DNA of 64,000 nucleotides from NCBI GenBank assembly GCA_916610825.1, contig OU744447.1, positions 30,454,561 through 30,518,560 of the forward strand. Reading direction: 5' to 3'. A program made the translations under genes and the position numbers. Positions within the stretch are counted from its first letter, which is position 1; each line of letters begins with the position of its first letter. Positions 1-8,542 of this stretch are shown here, one piece after another. The notes under the pieces are model-generated. The model saw nothing but the letters and a program-made list of their open reading frames with translations. It did no database searches and was not told the origin of the DNA. The DNA is from Haliclystus octoradiatus. Lineage: Eukaryota; Cnidaria; Staurozoa; Stauromedusae; Haliclystidae.

Positions 1-30
1 TAGTCATGTCATTATTATTATTACTATACC

Positions 31-193
31 AGCCTCATCAATTGAATAATCAACCACATTGTTGTTTATTCAACTGGGACTGCTCATGCAATTTGCACAT
101 CAGGCGCAATGCCTGACGAGCTACGGCATCAGAAAGGTCTCTGATGAGTCCCTTGGAAAGGACGAAACAAGTGTCAGACCAGCCTCATCAATT
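31..193 (+). repeat. Hammerhead retrozyme-like repeat, one 150-bp unit plus start of the next
   Basis: The string AGCCTCATCAATT occurs at 31-43 and again at 181-193, giving a 150-bp period. The second copy begins a few bases after the predicted hammerhead cleavage point, as expected for a tandem retrozyme or circular-RNA repeat. The unit can fold extensively. Positions 42-54 pair with 61-73 (12 of 13 pairs, 6-nt loop), and CAGGC 101-105 pairs with GCCTG 111-115. No protein is encoded. Small non-coding retrozymes and Penelope-associated repeats with type I hammerheads are known in animals; placing this repeat in that class is inference. Confidence 0.72.
136..180 (+). ncRNA. Type I hammerhead self-cleaving ribozyme
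   Basis: All core elements are present in order. Stem I 5' strand GGTCT is at 136-140 and the box CTGATGA at 141-147. Stem II is GTCC 148-151 pairing with GGAC 160-163. GAA is at 164-166, then A167. A very short stem III (AC 167-168 with GT 173-174) leads to C175 at the cleavage site. Stem I 3' strand AGACC (176-180) is the exact complement of 136-140. Predicted cleavage is between 175 and 176. A 2-3 bp stem III is typical of animal retroelement hammerheads, which are thought to work best as dimers. Confidence 0.88.
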
Positions 194-388
194 ATTTAAA
201 TGTACTGGTATCATATATGTATATATATATGGATAAATTTGATAAAATGGAAATTGGAACACTCCTAAATTAGTCATCTCTAATCTCTGATATAAAATTG
301 TACTGAGACAGTTGAAAGTATGACATATTCTTTCAAATATGGAAGGGCTTGTCTCTGATGATATATGTAACTATAATGATTAGTACTA

Positions 389-569
389 CAGTCGAGCTCT
401 GTTATTGTCCCCCTTTTTGTAAAGTCCCGCCTTGCTTTAATATCCCCTGTTAATAAAACTGATTTCTATTTTCCATTCTCCATACAAACTCTCATATTCC
501 TACCTCGATTAATAATATATCCCACTTTTTATCTGTAGCCTGCCAGGGGGATATTAAGCAAGTTCACCA
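389..569 (+). mobile_element. Tc1/mariner-type MITE, copy 1
   Basis: It starts with CAGTCGAGCTC after a TA (387-388), contains TTAATATCCCC-type subterminal motifs, and ends with GGGGGATATTAAGCAAGTT. The interior (TTTTCCATTCTCCATACAAA) matches the copies at 681 and, inverted, at 14702. The right terminus has diverged, so its end is approximate. It has no coding capacity. Confidence 0.6.
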
Positions 570-680
570 GCAGCTATTGTTAGATTAGATTTCCATGAGG
601 GGTACATTCCATTGTCTCCTGTGATCCCCCCAAGGGATGCATGTTTTATTTTACATGACATACATAAATATATATATATA

Positions 681-810
681 CAGTCAAACTCAGCAAATAT
701 CCCTTTTTAATGTCCCACTTTGCTTTTTATCCCCACATAAAACTGATTTATATTTTCCATTCTCCATAAAAAATCTCATCAGGGGGGTATATATTAAGCT
801 ATTTTGGATG
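681..810 (+). mobile_element. Tc1/mariner-type MITE, copy 2 (shortened)
   Basis: It begins CAGTCAAACTCAGCAAATATC directly after a TA-rich run. It shares the interior ACTGATTTATATTTTCCATT and a degenerate GGGGTATATATTAAGC end with the copies at 389 and 14702. It is internally deleted relative to the 187-bp copy. The right end is approximate. Confidence 0.5.
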
Positions 811-1329
811 TATATATAAGCAGAACTGTTTAATACATTCCACACCCCATTGAAAATGTGCTTTAAACCTTTTCTATAAATAGTTTCTTACCCCTGCGAA
901 AGTTAGCCCGCCCCTTCCCTGTCCTTCATAAGACTGCATCAATTAATGAAACAAAAATAAATTCAGTACTGGCCTCATCCATTGAGGTCCAAACGATTGA
1001 TGTAATTTCTGCACGACAGGATTGCACGTAACCTCTTACGGAAATAAATTTGGTATGGAATGTGGATATAGGTCTGTCAGTTTAATTTATTTTGTATCAC
1101 TATGAAGCTAAAACTATCTTGAACTGTACATGTTTAAAGTGTTGCTTATTGTTTTCAGACGCTATCTATAGGAGTGTTTTTCAATCAAATAACATTTTGA
1201 GTTTAGATATATATAAGTGATTACAGTGTACTTAGAGCTTTTGCTGAACATTTTTTGAAATTGTTGCTGTGTGATAATTCTCATTATAATTAGTGATAAA
1301 ACGGTTAAAACCTTTTTTATTTACAATAG
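811..1329. other. Intronic or upstream non-coding stretch
   Basis: AT-rich sequence with no open frame of note. It ends in the polypyrimidine-rich acceptor before the exon at 1330. A short hairpin (CCTCA...TGAGG) lies near 974-990. I see no recognisable gene or RNA. Confidence 0.5.
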
Positions 1330-1476
1330 AATGTTTTGTTATTGGTTGTGCTAATCGTTGGTGTACTAGATGTGAAGCATCATGGTTTAAAACACAATCA
1401 TATTATATTAACAATCGATGTGTTAAGAATTGTCCGGATGGCTTCTATGCAGATGGTTCACGGCGCAAATGCACAC
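1330..1476 (+). CDS. Furin-like (FU) repeat exon A, phase 1-1
   Basis: A 49-residue exon with the cysteine spacing of a furin-like repeat: an early C-x4-C, then CTRC, a loop of about 18 residues, then CVKNCPDGFYADGS and a final C. The acceptor is TTTATTTACAATAG before 1330, and the donor is GTAAGG at 1477. It starts and ends in phase 1, like every later exon of this gene, so modules can be added or lost without breaking frame. FU repeats occur in furin/PCSK5, R-spondins and receptor ectodomains and are extracellular. No signal-peptide exon is visible, so the gene probably begins left of the window. An open frame can be read back to 1293, but that part is intron. Confidence 0.72.
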
Positions 1477-1743
1477 GTAAGGACTTATATACATTTAAGC
1501 ATTTAAAAACTCTATAGTAAAGCAATCGCGATAACAGTTTAACAAGGTACTTTGAACAGAAAGGAAATGCATGTGAATTGTGAAGTGGAAATTAGGACTT
1601 TTCTGAGTACTGGACTCGTTTTTTGAACAAGTACGGTTTTCAGGGTTTACTGCCATTCCCTACTCTCATTATAGGCCTACTAATCACTAAATAGCCTACA
1701 GGCGGTCACATTATAGGAACGCAATGTCTCTCCTATATGTTTG

Positions 1744-2124
1744 TGTATGTAAAATATGTTCATGTTTGATATTTTATTGTATGATCGAACCATTGTAAGT
1801 TATAATTGTCTTCTTGTATAGTTCAATCAATTATTTTTATTATCAATTAGTTAACCTCATTAATTAGTATAATCTTATTAACCATAATTTCATTAAGCAT
1901 AATTTCATTAAGCATAATTTCATTACGTATTGTATTCATGAAATAATAATAACCAAGTGTTCTCAATTATACATATAAAAGTAGATTTAACATTTATTTA
2001 ATCAGATTCCTGAAAGTTTTATAAGAGACAGGATTGTACACCTTAACTCAGCTTGTTGTGTTTTCTGAGTGGTGTTTGAATTTCTCATTTGTCTTTTCAA
2101 CTTTAATTCTTCAATAAACTTACA
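1744..2124 (+). repeat. 5' LTR of Gypsy-A
   Basis: 381 bp, TGTATGTAAA to AACTTACA, matching the 3' LTR throughout as read. It contains three short tandem copies of CATAATTTCATTA(A/C)G near 1884-1925 and AATAAA near the 3' end. Confidence 0.93.
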
Positions 2125-2138
2125 AGCTAACGGGCCAA
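2125..2138 (+). promoter_or_regulatory. Unusually short LTR-to-gag leader with candidate primer-binding site
   Basis: Only 14 nt (AGCTAACGGGCCAA) separate the LTR from the gag ATG at 2139. No ordinary TGG-starting tRNA 3'-end primer site fits. The first 12 nt are the reverse complement of GGCCCGTTAGCT, which resembles the 5' end of eukaryotic tRNA-Ile as I remember it. Priming by a 5' tRNA fragment is only a hypothesis. Confidence 0.4.
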
Positions 2139-2891
2139 ATGGCAAATACAAAATTGAAGATCACTGATGTTGTTGGAACTTACAATGGAGAAGGGGACGC
2201 AGCAGAATGGTGGTCCCGTTTTGAGATAATCGCAGAATTACAAAATTATGGTCAAGCGGATGTTCTTTCATTGGTACCACTGTTATTGAGAGGTCCACCT
2301 TTTTTGGTTTATCAAAAATTATCGGTGGAAGATAAAAGAGATATCACGATAGTCAAGAAGAAGTTACTATCAGCATTTTCATTGTCTCGGTTCGCAGCAT
2401 ACGAACAATTGCGATCGAGAACTTATAAGAACGGAGAGAATGTAGATGCATACTTTAGCGACATTCAGAGATTATGTGAATTGTCCGGTATGGGAGGTGC
2501 AGGAGTTGCGTTTGTAATTGGGCTACCAGAGAAAATCGGTATGCAACTACGAATACTTGGAGATGCATCTGATGCTGATTTAGTATCAAAAGCCCGTGTT
2601 TTGGTAGAGGCGGATAATGCAAAGGAATTTAAAATGAATGAGCCTATTGTCTTAGCTGGAGTGAAAGCCGTTAATTACACGAATACTAGCACTACTAAGA
2701 AATATTGTTATAAATGCAAATCTAATGGACACCTGACTAAAGACTGTCAAACTGAGAGAAAACCAGGAGAACCAGTTACATGTTATCGCTGTGGACAAGA
2801 AGGGCATATATCCTTTGGCTGTAGAAACCGTTCGGGAAACGGCCTGGGGATCGTAGCGTCTGCGGAGCCAACTTCGATCCCCAAAAATTAA
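2139..2891 (+). CDS. gag: Gag of Gypsy-A
   Basis: A 250-residue nucleocapsid/capsid protein that would package element RNA in cytoplasmic particles. It has an N-terminal retrotransposon Gag region followed by two CCHC zinc knuckles (CYKCKSNGHLTKDC near residues 190-203 and CYRCGQEGHISFGC near 213-226). The ATG at 2139 is the first in frame, 14 nt after the LTR. The stop TAA is at 2889-2891. The last 67 nt overlap the open pol frame (-1 phase), with a frameshift signal in the overlap. At 250 residues it is short for a Gypsy Gag but has the expected parts. Confidence 0.88.
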   Translation: MANTKLKITDVVGTYNGEGDAAEWWSRFEIIAELQNYGQADVLSLVPLLLRGPPFLVYQKLSVEDKRDITIVKKKLLSAFSLSRFAAYEQLRSRTYKNGENVDAYFSDIQRLCELSGMGGAGVAFVIGLPEKIGMQLRILGDASDADLVSKARVLVEADNAKEFKMNEPIVLAGVKAVNYTNTSTTKKYCYKCKSNGHLTKDCQTERKPGEPVTCYRCGQEGHISFGCRNRSGNGLGIVASAEPTSIPKN

Positions 2892-2897
2892 AAGGCT
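2834..2897 (+). promoter_or_regulatory. Programmed -1 ribosomal frameshift signal between gag and pol
   Basis: The slippery heptamer G-GGA-AAC lies at 2834-2840 in the correct phase of the gag frame (codons TCG GGA AAC). After a 4-nt spacer, TGGGGATCG (2845-2853) is perfectly complementary to CGATCCCCA (2875-2883). Loop bases AGCC (2866-2869) can pair with GGCT (2894-2897), which would make an H-type pseudoknot. The pol frame is open from 2825, just after a TAG, so a -1 slip here joins gag to pol. GGGAAAC is an established -1 slippery sequence in retroviruses. Confidence 0.82.
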
Positions 2898-5779
2898 TAC
2901 TAACTATGGAAATTATCGTTAATGGAAAATCTTATTGTGCTTTAGTAGACACTGGTTGTTCTTTCTCTATTGCGTGTAAAGATTTTACTGAAAATTTACA
3001 AGTAGTTCCTGATCAATGTCTTATTACAATGATGGATAATACAAAGGTTTCATCTATGGGTATTTTATCATTCAATATTACAATAGGATGTATATCAAAA
3101 GCTGTATTATGTCATGTGGTTAGGAAATTAATTGATGGTATTGATTTTATTTTGGGTATTGATGCAATAAAAGCATTTGATGGTCTTTATGTTAAATCAG
3201 ACGGCTCTTTTGAATTTGGCTGTCAACGGCAACCATATTTATCGGCTGTTGTTGCTGCACCTAATATTATCAATAGTAGTAAACCTTTAACGCATGATGA
3301 TCATGTTATATTAGATGATACAAATTTTAGTGCTAAATTTAATGGTAGTTGCTGGACGGTCGCCTGGAAATGGACGGACGGCCATCCTCCTGATTATATG
3401 AAAAATACTGTTAGTCAATATGGTATGGATAAAGCAACAAAAGAATCCTTTGATAATACTCTGGATAGTTGGATAGAGAAAGAATATCTAATTTATTATG
3501 ATGAAACCAAATTTGGACCACCGAAAGCATTAATACCTTTATTCGCTGTTACGCAGGAAAGTAAAAATAAAGTTCGTCCTATTTTTGATTTTCGACAACT
3601 TAACCAATCTGTAGATTTATATACTGGTGCAAGCGATATTTGTCTTGACAAGCTACGTCAATGGAGACAAAAAAGTAACAAATGCGCTGTTGTAGATTTA
3701 AAAGATGCGTACCTCCAATTAAGAGTTGATGAAAAGTTATGGCCATATCAGACGGTCATTCATCGAGGTAAACGCTGGTGTTTGACACGCCTAGGATTTG
3801 GGCTCAATGTAGCACCTATGATAATGTCAACTGTATTACGAAAGGTGTTAAACATGGATGACAATGTTAAAAGAGGTTGCGATGGCTACATAGATGATAT
3901 ATACATTGACGAAGAAATCGTGTCTGCTGATTATGTACGTCAACATTTATTAAAATATGGCCTTACTGCAAAACCTACAGAGCGTATTGATAATGAATCC
4001 CCTGTTCGCGTTTTGGGGTTGAATGTTCATTCTGTTGGTAATCAATTGCGTTGGGAAAGGTCAAATGAGTCCCATTTACGCGATATAGACGTTACTACTT
4101 TAACAAAGCGTGAACTGTATTCACTTTGTGGTCGTGTAATTGGAATTTATCCAGTTTGTGGGAGATTAAGAGTAATGGCTAGTTATCTAAAAAGGGAAAG
4201 TACTGGAATAGATTGGGATGACATTGTACCTCAAAATGTACGGAAGCATTGTCAAGAAATGTTACAGCATGTACTTAACGAGAATCCATCCCGCGGTCAA
4301 TGGAATGTGGGCAAGCAAACCAAAGGTGAAATATGGTGTGATGCCAGTTCATTGGCTTTAGGTATTTGTGTTAAAATTAATAATCATATTGTGGAGGATG
4401 CCTCCTGGCTACGAAAAGATATATCTGCTCATATTAATTTAGCAGAGTTAGATGCTGTTTTGAAAGGATTGAATTTCGCTATAGCTTGGTCTTTATGTGA
4501 TATATCTATTAAAACTGATTCATCTGTTGTTCATGGTTGGCTATCTAACGCTTTGTTAAACAAATCTCGTCTAAAAACAGCTGCTTCTAGTGAACTATTA
4601 ATTCGCAGAAGAATAGATTTATTTGCTAATATTGTAAAGGAATACGATTTGAAAATTAGTATTGACCTTGTTCGTTCTGATCAGAATATTTCAGACAAAT
4701 TGACAAGAGTTCCTTCTTCGTGGTTAGCAAATGTTAATATATCTGCTGTTGGTACTTTAGCACCACTTATTACTTTAAAATATTTGCATGAGATTTGTCA
4801 CGGGGGAAGTAAACAATTACGTTATTTAGCCCAATCTGCAAATTTAAATGTAACTGATATTGATATTACTGCTATTATTGATTCCTGTGACAAATGTAAA
4901 TCAATTGATCCAATTCCTGTTACTTGGGAAAAAGGAAATTTATCTGTTGATGATGATTGGTATCGTTTAGCTATTGATGTGACAAAATTTAAAGACGAAA
5001 AATATTTTACAATTGTCGACGCTGGACCTTCAAGGTATACTATTTGGCGTCGGATTGCAAATGAAGGTACGGCTCAAATTCGTGGTCAATTATTATCTAT
5101 ATTTACTGAAAGAGGACCACCAGCTGAAATAATTTGGGATAACTATAGCACTTTTAAGTCTAATGATATTTGTACATTATGCGAAGATTGGAATATTAAA
5201 TTATCACCACGTGCTGCATATAGGCCGCAAGGCAATGGTATAGTAGAGCGTAACCATCGGACAATTAAAACTATTGCGTCTAGATCAGATTGTAGTATTT
5301 CAGAAGCTGTTTATTGGTATAATAATACAACAACACATCGTATGTCTAAGCCGCCTTCTCATTATTTGTATAATTATGCTCCACGATTGAAATTTGTGAA
5401 GCCATGCATACCAGTAAAACAATTTATTCCTGATTATTTAGCTGGTGATTATGTTTGGGTTAAACCTGATTCAACACTTAGATGTTATAAACGTTGGTTG
5501 CCTGGTATTGTTATTGAACAATTATCTGCACAAAAGGTTAGTGTAAAAGTTAACAATGTTAGTTCAATTCGGCATGTTGCTCATATACGAAAACGTCATT
5601 CTACTGTTGAAGATCAATCTGTTGAAACCGCTTCCATTTCTAATCCTGATGGTGACTCAAGTTTATCCGAGGAATCGTCCACGTCGGATGATGATGTTGA
5701 TGAAAATATTCCAGTTGGTCGGCCGATTCGAGAGCGTAGACAACCTCAATGGTTAAACAACTTTGTTTTAGATTTGTAA
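2840..5779 (+). CDS. pol: Pol of Gypsy-A (protease, RT, RNase H, integrase)
   Basis: It is probably made as a Gag-Pol fusion by -1 frameshift; an in-frame ATG lies at 2906. Counting from that ATG, the aspartic protease motif VDTGCS is near residue 15. The reverse transcriptase has the catalytic YIDD box near 329, and RNase H a D-A-S motif near 479. The integrase has an H/C-rich zinc region near 630-675 and catalytic Asp and Asp near 691 and 744, followed by the Glu in GIVERNHR near 780. The RT style (a DFRQLNQ motif, then LRQWR) is unlike classical Gypsy RTs, so I leave the clade open. A basic, acidic-rich tail follows the integrase. There are no internal stops. Confidence 0.9.
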   Translation, partial: RPGDRSVCGANFDPQKLKGLLTMEIIVNGKSYCALVDTGCSFSIACKDFTENLQVVPDQCLITMMDNTKVSSMGILSFNITIGCISKAVLCHVVRKLIDGIDFILGIDAIKAFDGLYVKSDGSFEFGCQRQPYLSAVVAAPNIINSSKPLTHDDHVILDDTNFSAKFNGSCWTVAWKWTDGHPPDYMKNTVSQYGMDKATKESFDNTLDSWIEKEYLIYYDETKFGPPKALIPLFAVTQESKNKVRPIFDFRQLNQSVDLYTGASDICLDKLRQWRQKSNKCAVVDLKDAYLQLRVDEKLWPYQTVIHRGKRWCLTRLGFGLNVAPMIMSTVLRKVLNMDDNVKRGCDGYIDDIYIDEEIVSADYVRQHLLKYGLTAKPTERIDNESPVRVLGLNVHSVGNQLRWERSNESHLRDIDVTTLTKRELYSLCGRVIGIYPVCGRLRVMASYLKRESTGIDWDDIVPQNVRKHCQEMLQHVLNENPSRGQWNVGKQTKGEIWCDASSLALGICVKINNHIVEDASWLRKDISAHINLAELDAVLKGLNFAIAWSLCDISIKTDSSVVHGWLSNALLNKSRLKTAASSELLIRRRIDLFANIVKEYDLKISIDLVRSDQNISDKLTRVPSSWLANVNISAVGTLAPLITLKYLHEICHGGSKQLRYLAQSANLNVTDIDITAIIDSCDKCKSIDPIPVTWEKGNLSVDDDWYRLAIDVTKFKDEKYFTIVDAGPSRYTIWRRIANEGTAQIRGQLLSIFTERGPPAEIIWDNYSTFKSNDICTLCEDWNIKLSPRAAYRPQGNGIVERNHRTIKTIASRSDCSISEAVYWYNNTTTHRMSKPPSHYLYNYAPRLKFVKPCIPVKQFIPDYLAGDYVWVKPDSTLRCYKRWLPGIVIEQLSAQKVSVKVNNVSSIRHVAHIRKRHSTVEDQSVETASISNPDGDSSLSEESSTSDDDVDENIPVGRPIRERRQPQWLNNFVLDL

Positions 5780-5791
5780 ATCTCGGGGGAA

Positions 5792-6172
5792 TGTATGTAA
5801 AATATGTTCATGTTTGATATTTTATTGTATGATCGAACCATTGTAAGTTATAATTGTCTTCTTGTATAGTTCAATCAATTATTTTTATTATCAATTAGTT
5901 AACCTCATTAATTAGTATAATCTTATTAACCATAATTTCATTAAGCATAATTTCATTAAGCATAATTTCATTACGTATTGTATTCATGAAATAATAATAA
6001 CCAAGTGTTCTCAATTATACATATAAAAGTAGATTTAACATTTATTTAATCAGATTCCTGAAAGTTTTATAAGAGACAGGATTGTACACCTTAACTCAGC
6101 TTGTTGTGTTTTCTGAGTGGTGTTTGAATTTCTCATTTGTCTTTTCAACTTTAATTCTTCAATAAACTTACA
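5792..6172 (+). repeat. 3' LTR of Gypsy-A
   Basis: 381 bp, the same as 1744-2124 base for base as far as I can read. It is preceded by the purine-rich tract TCTCGGGGGAA, the likely second-strand primer, and followed by target duplication GTTTG. Confidence 0.93.
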
Positions 6173-6263
6173 GTTTGCTACACAAAGAGCTTGTCCGACA
6201 TTTTACAGTAACCTCAAAGTGCTAGGAAGTTACCTGGTTTTGTGAACCCCTAGCCTACTCCAA

Positions 6264-6339
6264 GTCTTATATTACCAATCAATGTGTTAAGAACTGTCCC
6301 GATGGCTTCTATGCAGGTGGTTCACAGCTCAGATGCGTA
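6264..6339 (+). pseudogene. Partial copy of FU exon A
   Basis: About 76 bp closely match the 3' half of exon A, including the region encoding CVKNCPDGFYAGGS. The 5' half of the exon is absent and no splice donor follows. It reads as a truncated duplicate of exon A, roughly 82% similar by eye, left just downstream of Gypsy-A. Confidence 0.65.
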
Positions 6340-7209
6340 TCTACTATTTTTATTTTTTACAGGGCTTTTTATGACTGGTTTGATCCAATAGAATAATGAT
6401 TTTGCTTAGTACTTGCATGGTAATTTTAGAGAAGTAGACCAAGCCACAATAAATAAATGATCATTATAGTACCTTCAACTGTACCTGAAAACCATCTAAG
6501 ACGATGGAGGTTTCCTCTTTAAATATCAAATACTGTAGATATATATACACGTTATTGCTACATGGCATTTAGGGGGAGCGTGTTAAACATGAAAGTTATC
6601 TTTCAATTGCATATAAATGATGCAAAACAACTGATTTATGATATGTTTTAAGATAAAAAATATTTCTATACCTGAATCTCTCAAAATCCGCATCACAGTA
6701 GACAGTAGACCTATTTATTTTATTATTTATATGGCCAACGTCACCAATTACACCTTCAATGCCGACGAATCCCACATAAACATGTTTGAAATGGCCGTCA
6801 ATTTAAAAAAAATTTTATAGTTCCAATTATTGTTATTAAAAGTAAGTTTATTTATAGTTACATATAATATTACTTCTTCATATGGATTGGATTATATGGT
6901 GTGTAATCATCGCACGCTTCCACACACGCCTGGACGCTCCGACATGTGTGATTGATCGCACGCCATAACGTTTTAAAAAAAATTCAATTTTTTTCACCAT
7001 TGAGTTTATTGTTGATTCTGGTGACATATTTTAATCTCATTTCAATTTCCTGTTTTATTTTGTTATTATTTATTATTCAATGAACTCCAATTCTACTATT
7101 ATAATGATTCTTATTCAAATTGCTTGACAAATATTTGAACAGAGAGACATGCTCCATTCGATCAAGTTAGGGTTTACCAGCAAATGTGATGTTAAAAAGA
7201 ATACATTTG
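6340..7209. other. Intronic non-coding stretch
   Basis: AT-rich intron. GAGGTTTCCTCTTTAA near 6508 recurs near 14928, showing shared intron repeats. Near 6900-6970 two related motifs (TCATCGCACGC and TTGATCGCACGC) face one direction. I see no gene. Confidence 0.4.
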
Positions 7210-7284
7210 TGTTGCCATGACAATTGATAATCATGATGCATGTTGTCATGGCAACAATCATCTGATGGTGTGCGATAGCACACC
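7210..7284. repeat. Perfect inverted repeat plus adjacent hairpin
   Basis: TGTTGCCATGACAA (7210-7223) is exactly complementary to TTGTCATGGCAACA (7243-7256) across a 19-nt loop. Next comes GGTGTGC-GATA-GCACACC (7267-7284), a perfect 7-bp stem with a GATA loop. This may be the remains of a small inverted-repeat transposon. BEL-A is inserted about 70 bp further on. Confidence 0.6.
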
Positions 7285-7355
7285 TTGATTGTTTTAGACG
7301 TGCCTTTTATAGCACTTGTGTCACCTCTATAATACAAACCACGCTTCTTCATATT

Positions 7356-7815
7356 TGTAGAAACTAATTTACCATATTTGTTGTCATGGTAACTTGTTAA
7401 TTCACATTGTCTTTGTCATCACCATAGTAACATTAATATTGTCATACAGTCATACAGCACATGTCAAACTGTTTCACATTCACTGTCATAGTTCCTGTCA
7501 TGTTGTCAATTCACTAATGGTTATTTGTCTGTTGCCCTAATTTAGTGTTATATTGAGTGTTTGTATTGTGATTGGTCAACTTGTAATCATTGCTGTGTTT
7601 TAACTAATCTTGTGCTACACTTCCCATCCACTGTTCGTCTTGGGGCCACATAGTACGGTCGTAATAGATTGTTATTAAAATTATACGCTGTAGTTTTCTC
7701 TTGGCCTACTTCTTGTCTTGTTGTTCTTGCGGTCTCAAGCGGACAGTCAAATACAGTTACAGTCCTCTGAAGTCAACGTTAGGCTTTGGAAAGCAAAGCA
7801 ATTATCTAAATAACA
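7356..7815 (+). repeat. 5' LTR of BEL-A
   Basis: 460 bp from TGTAGAAACT to AAATAACA, matching 14166-14625. It is followed at 7816 by TGGTCCGTCTTTGG, the likely tRNA primer site. Confidence 0.93.
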
Positions 7816-7843
7816 TGGTCCGTCTTTGGAACCTGAATCAGTG

Positions 7844-8497
7844 GTAAGTTTTTTTTTGTGCTTATTTGTTAGCACTCCTTGAGTAGTTATTTTAGTTTGT
7901 CTTTTAGCATACTAGACAAAAACAGAACGCCGTTTCTATTAGCCTGTATCTCAGATTAGATCAGGGATTGAAACAATCCTAGAGTTTTCTTTTGTGCATT
8001 GAAAGCACTTTAGAATAGAACGCAATTTTTTGATCAGTTTTCTTTGTGTTTTTTACAATTAAATTACGCATTAGAATATAACGCATTTTCAAGTTTCTTT
8101 TTACTTTCTGAATTAGTTTTTTGTTTATTTAGTAGACATCTTCTCTTTGAATATTCCTTTGTTTCCGATCGTTTGACTTTAATCGTTATATATATATCGG
8201 CCCTCTTGCTTATTGGCACGATTCTTCAATAATATTTACTCAACTTTTTAAATTATTTTTGCTAGCGTATTGTGTTGTTTTGCTCATTGGCTGCAGACTT
8301 TGATGCTTAAGAACATAATATAAGTCTATGCCGCATAGCTTAGTAAAGATATAGTATATTCTGTGTGGGATATCAATCTGATTTTCTCTGATCTTTTGAC
8401 GACTTTGGCCTGATATCAGCATTTAGGTCTACAACCAGGCTAGATGCCCAAAACAATGCTTCTTTGTTCTGCTTTTGTGTTTATTTTATTTTGTTAG
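7844..8497 (+). other. Candidate leader intron in BEL-A
   Basis: A consensus donor (GTG then GTAAGT) lies 28 nt after the LTR. A strong polypyrimidine tract ending TTTTGTTAG lies at 8497, 45 nt before the gag ATG. Splicing would remove a 654-nt leader that contains several upstream ATGs. BEL-B has a comparable donor at the same place. This is inference from splice-site consensus only. Confidence 0.45.
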
Positions 8498-8542
8498 GTT
8501 CCAGTACGTGGTAATAATTTGGTCTGGCTTGGTTGGCACAGC

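Larger units (their letters stand above)
1744..6172 (+). mobile_element. Complete Ty3/Gypsy-type LTR retrotransposon (Gypsy-A)
   Basis: The 4,429-bp element has 381-bp LTRs (TG...CA) and is flanked by a perfect 5-bp duplication GTTTG (1739-1743 and 6173-6177). It encodes gag then pol in the order protease, reverse transcriptase, RNase H, integrase, which is the Ty3/Gypsy order. The two LTRs look identical by eye, so insertion was recent. It lies in the first visible intron of the FU gene, same orientation. Both reading frames are open, so it may be autonomous. Confidence 0.93.

Noticed and set aside
960-1045. A second, diverged retrozyme unit (GGCCTCATCCATTGAGG...)
   Set aside because: Only scattered similarity to the 31-180 unit, and no CTGATGA or GAAAC core.
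1293-1329. Upstream extension of FU exon A to 1293
   Set aside because: Starts at GTG and runs through a polypyrimidine tract and acceptor; it is intron.
8519-8542. TTG start for BEL-A Gag-Pol at 8519
   Set aside because: The first ATG in frame is at 8543, and non-ATG starts are rare in animal elements.
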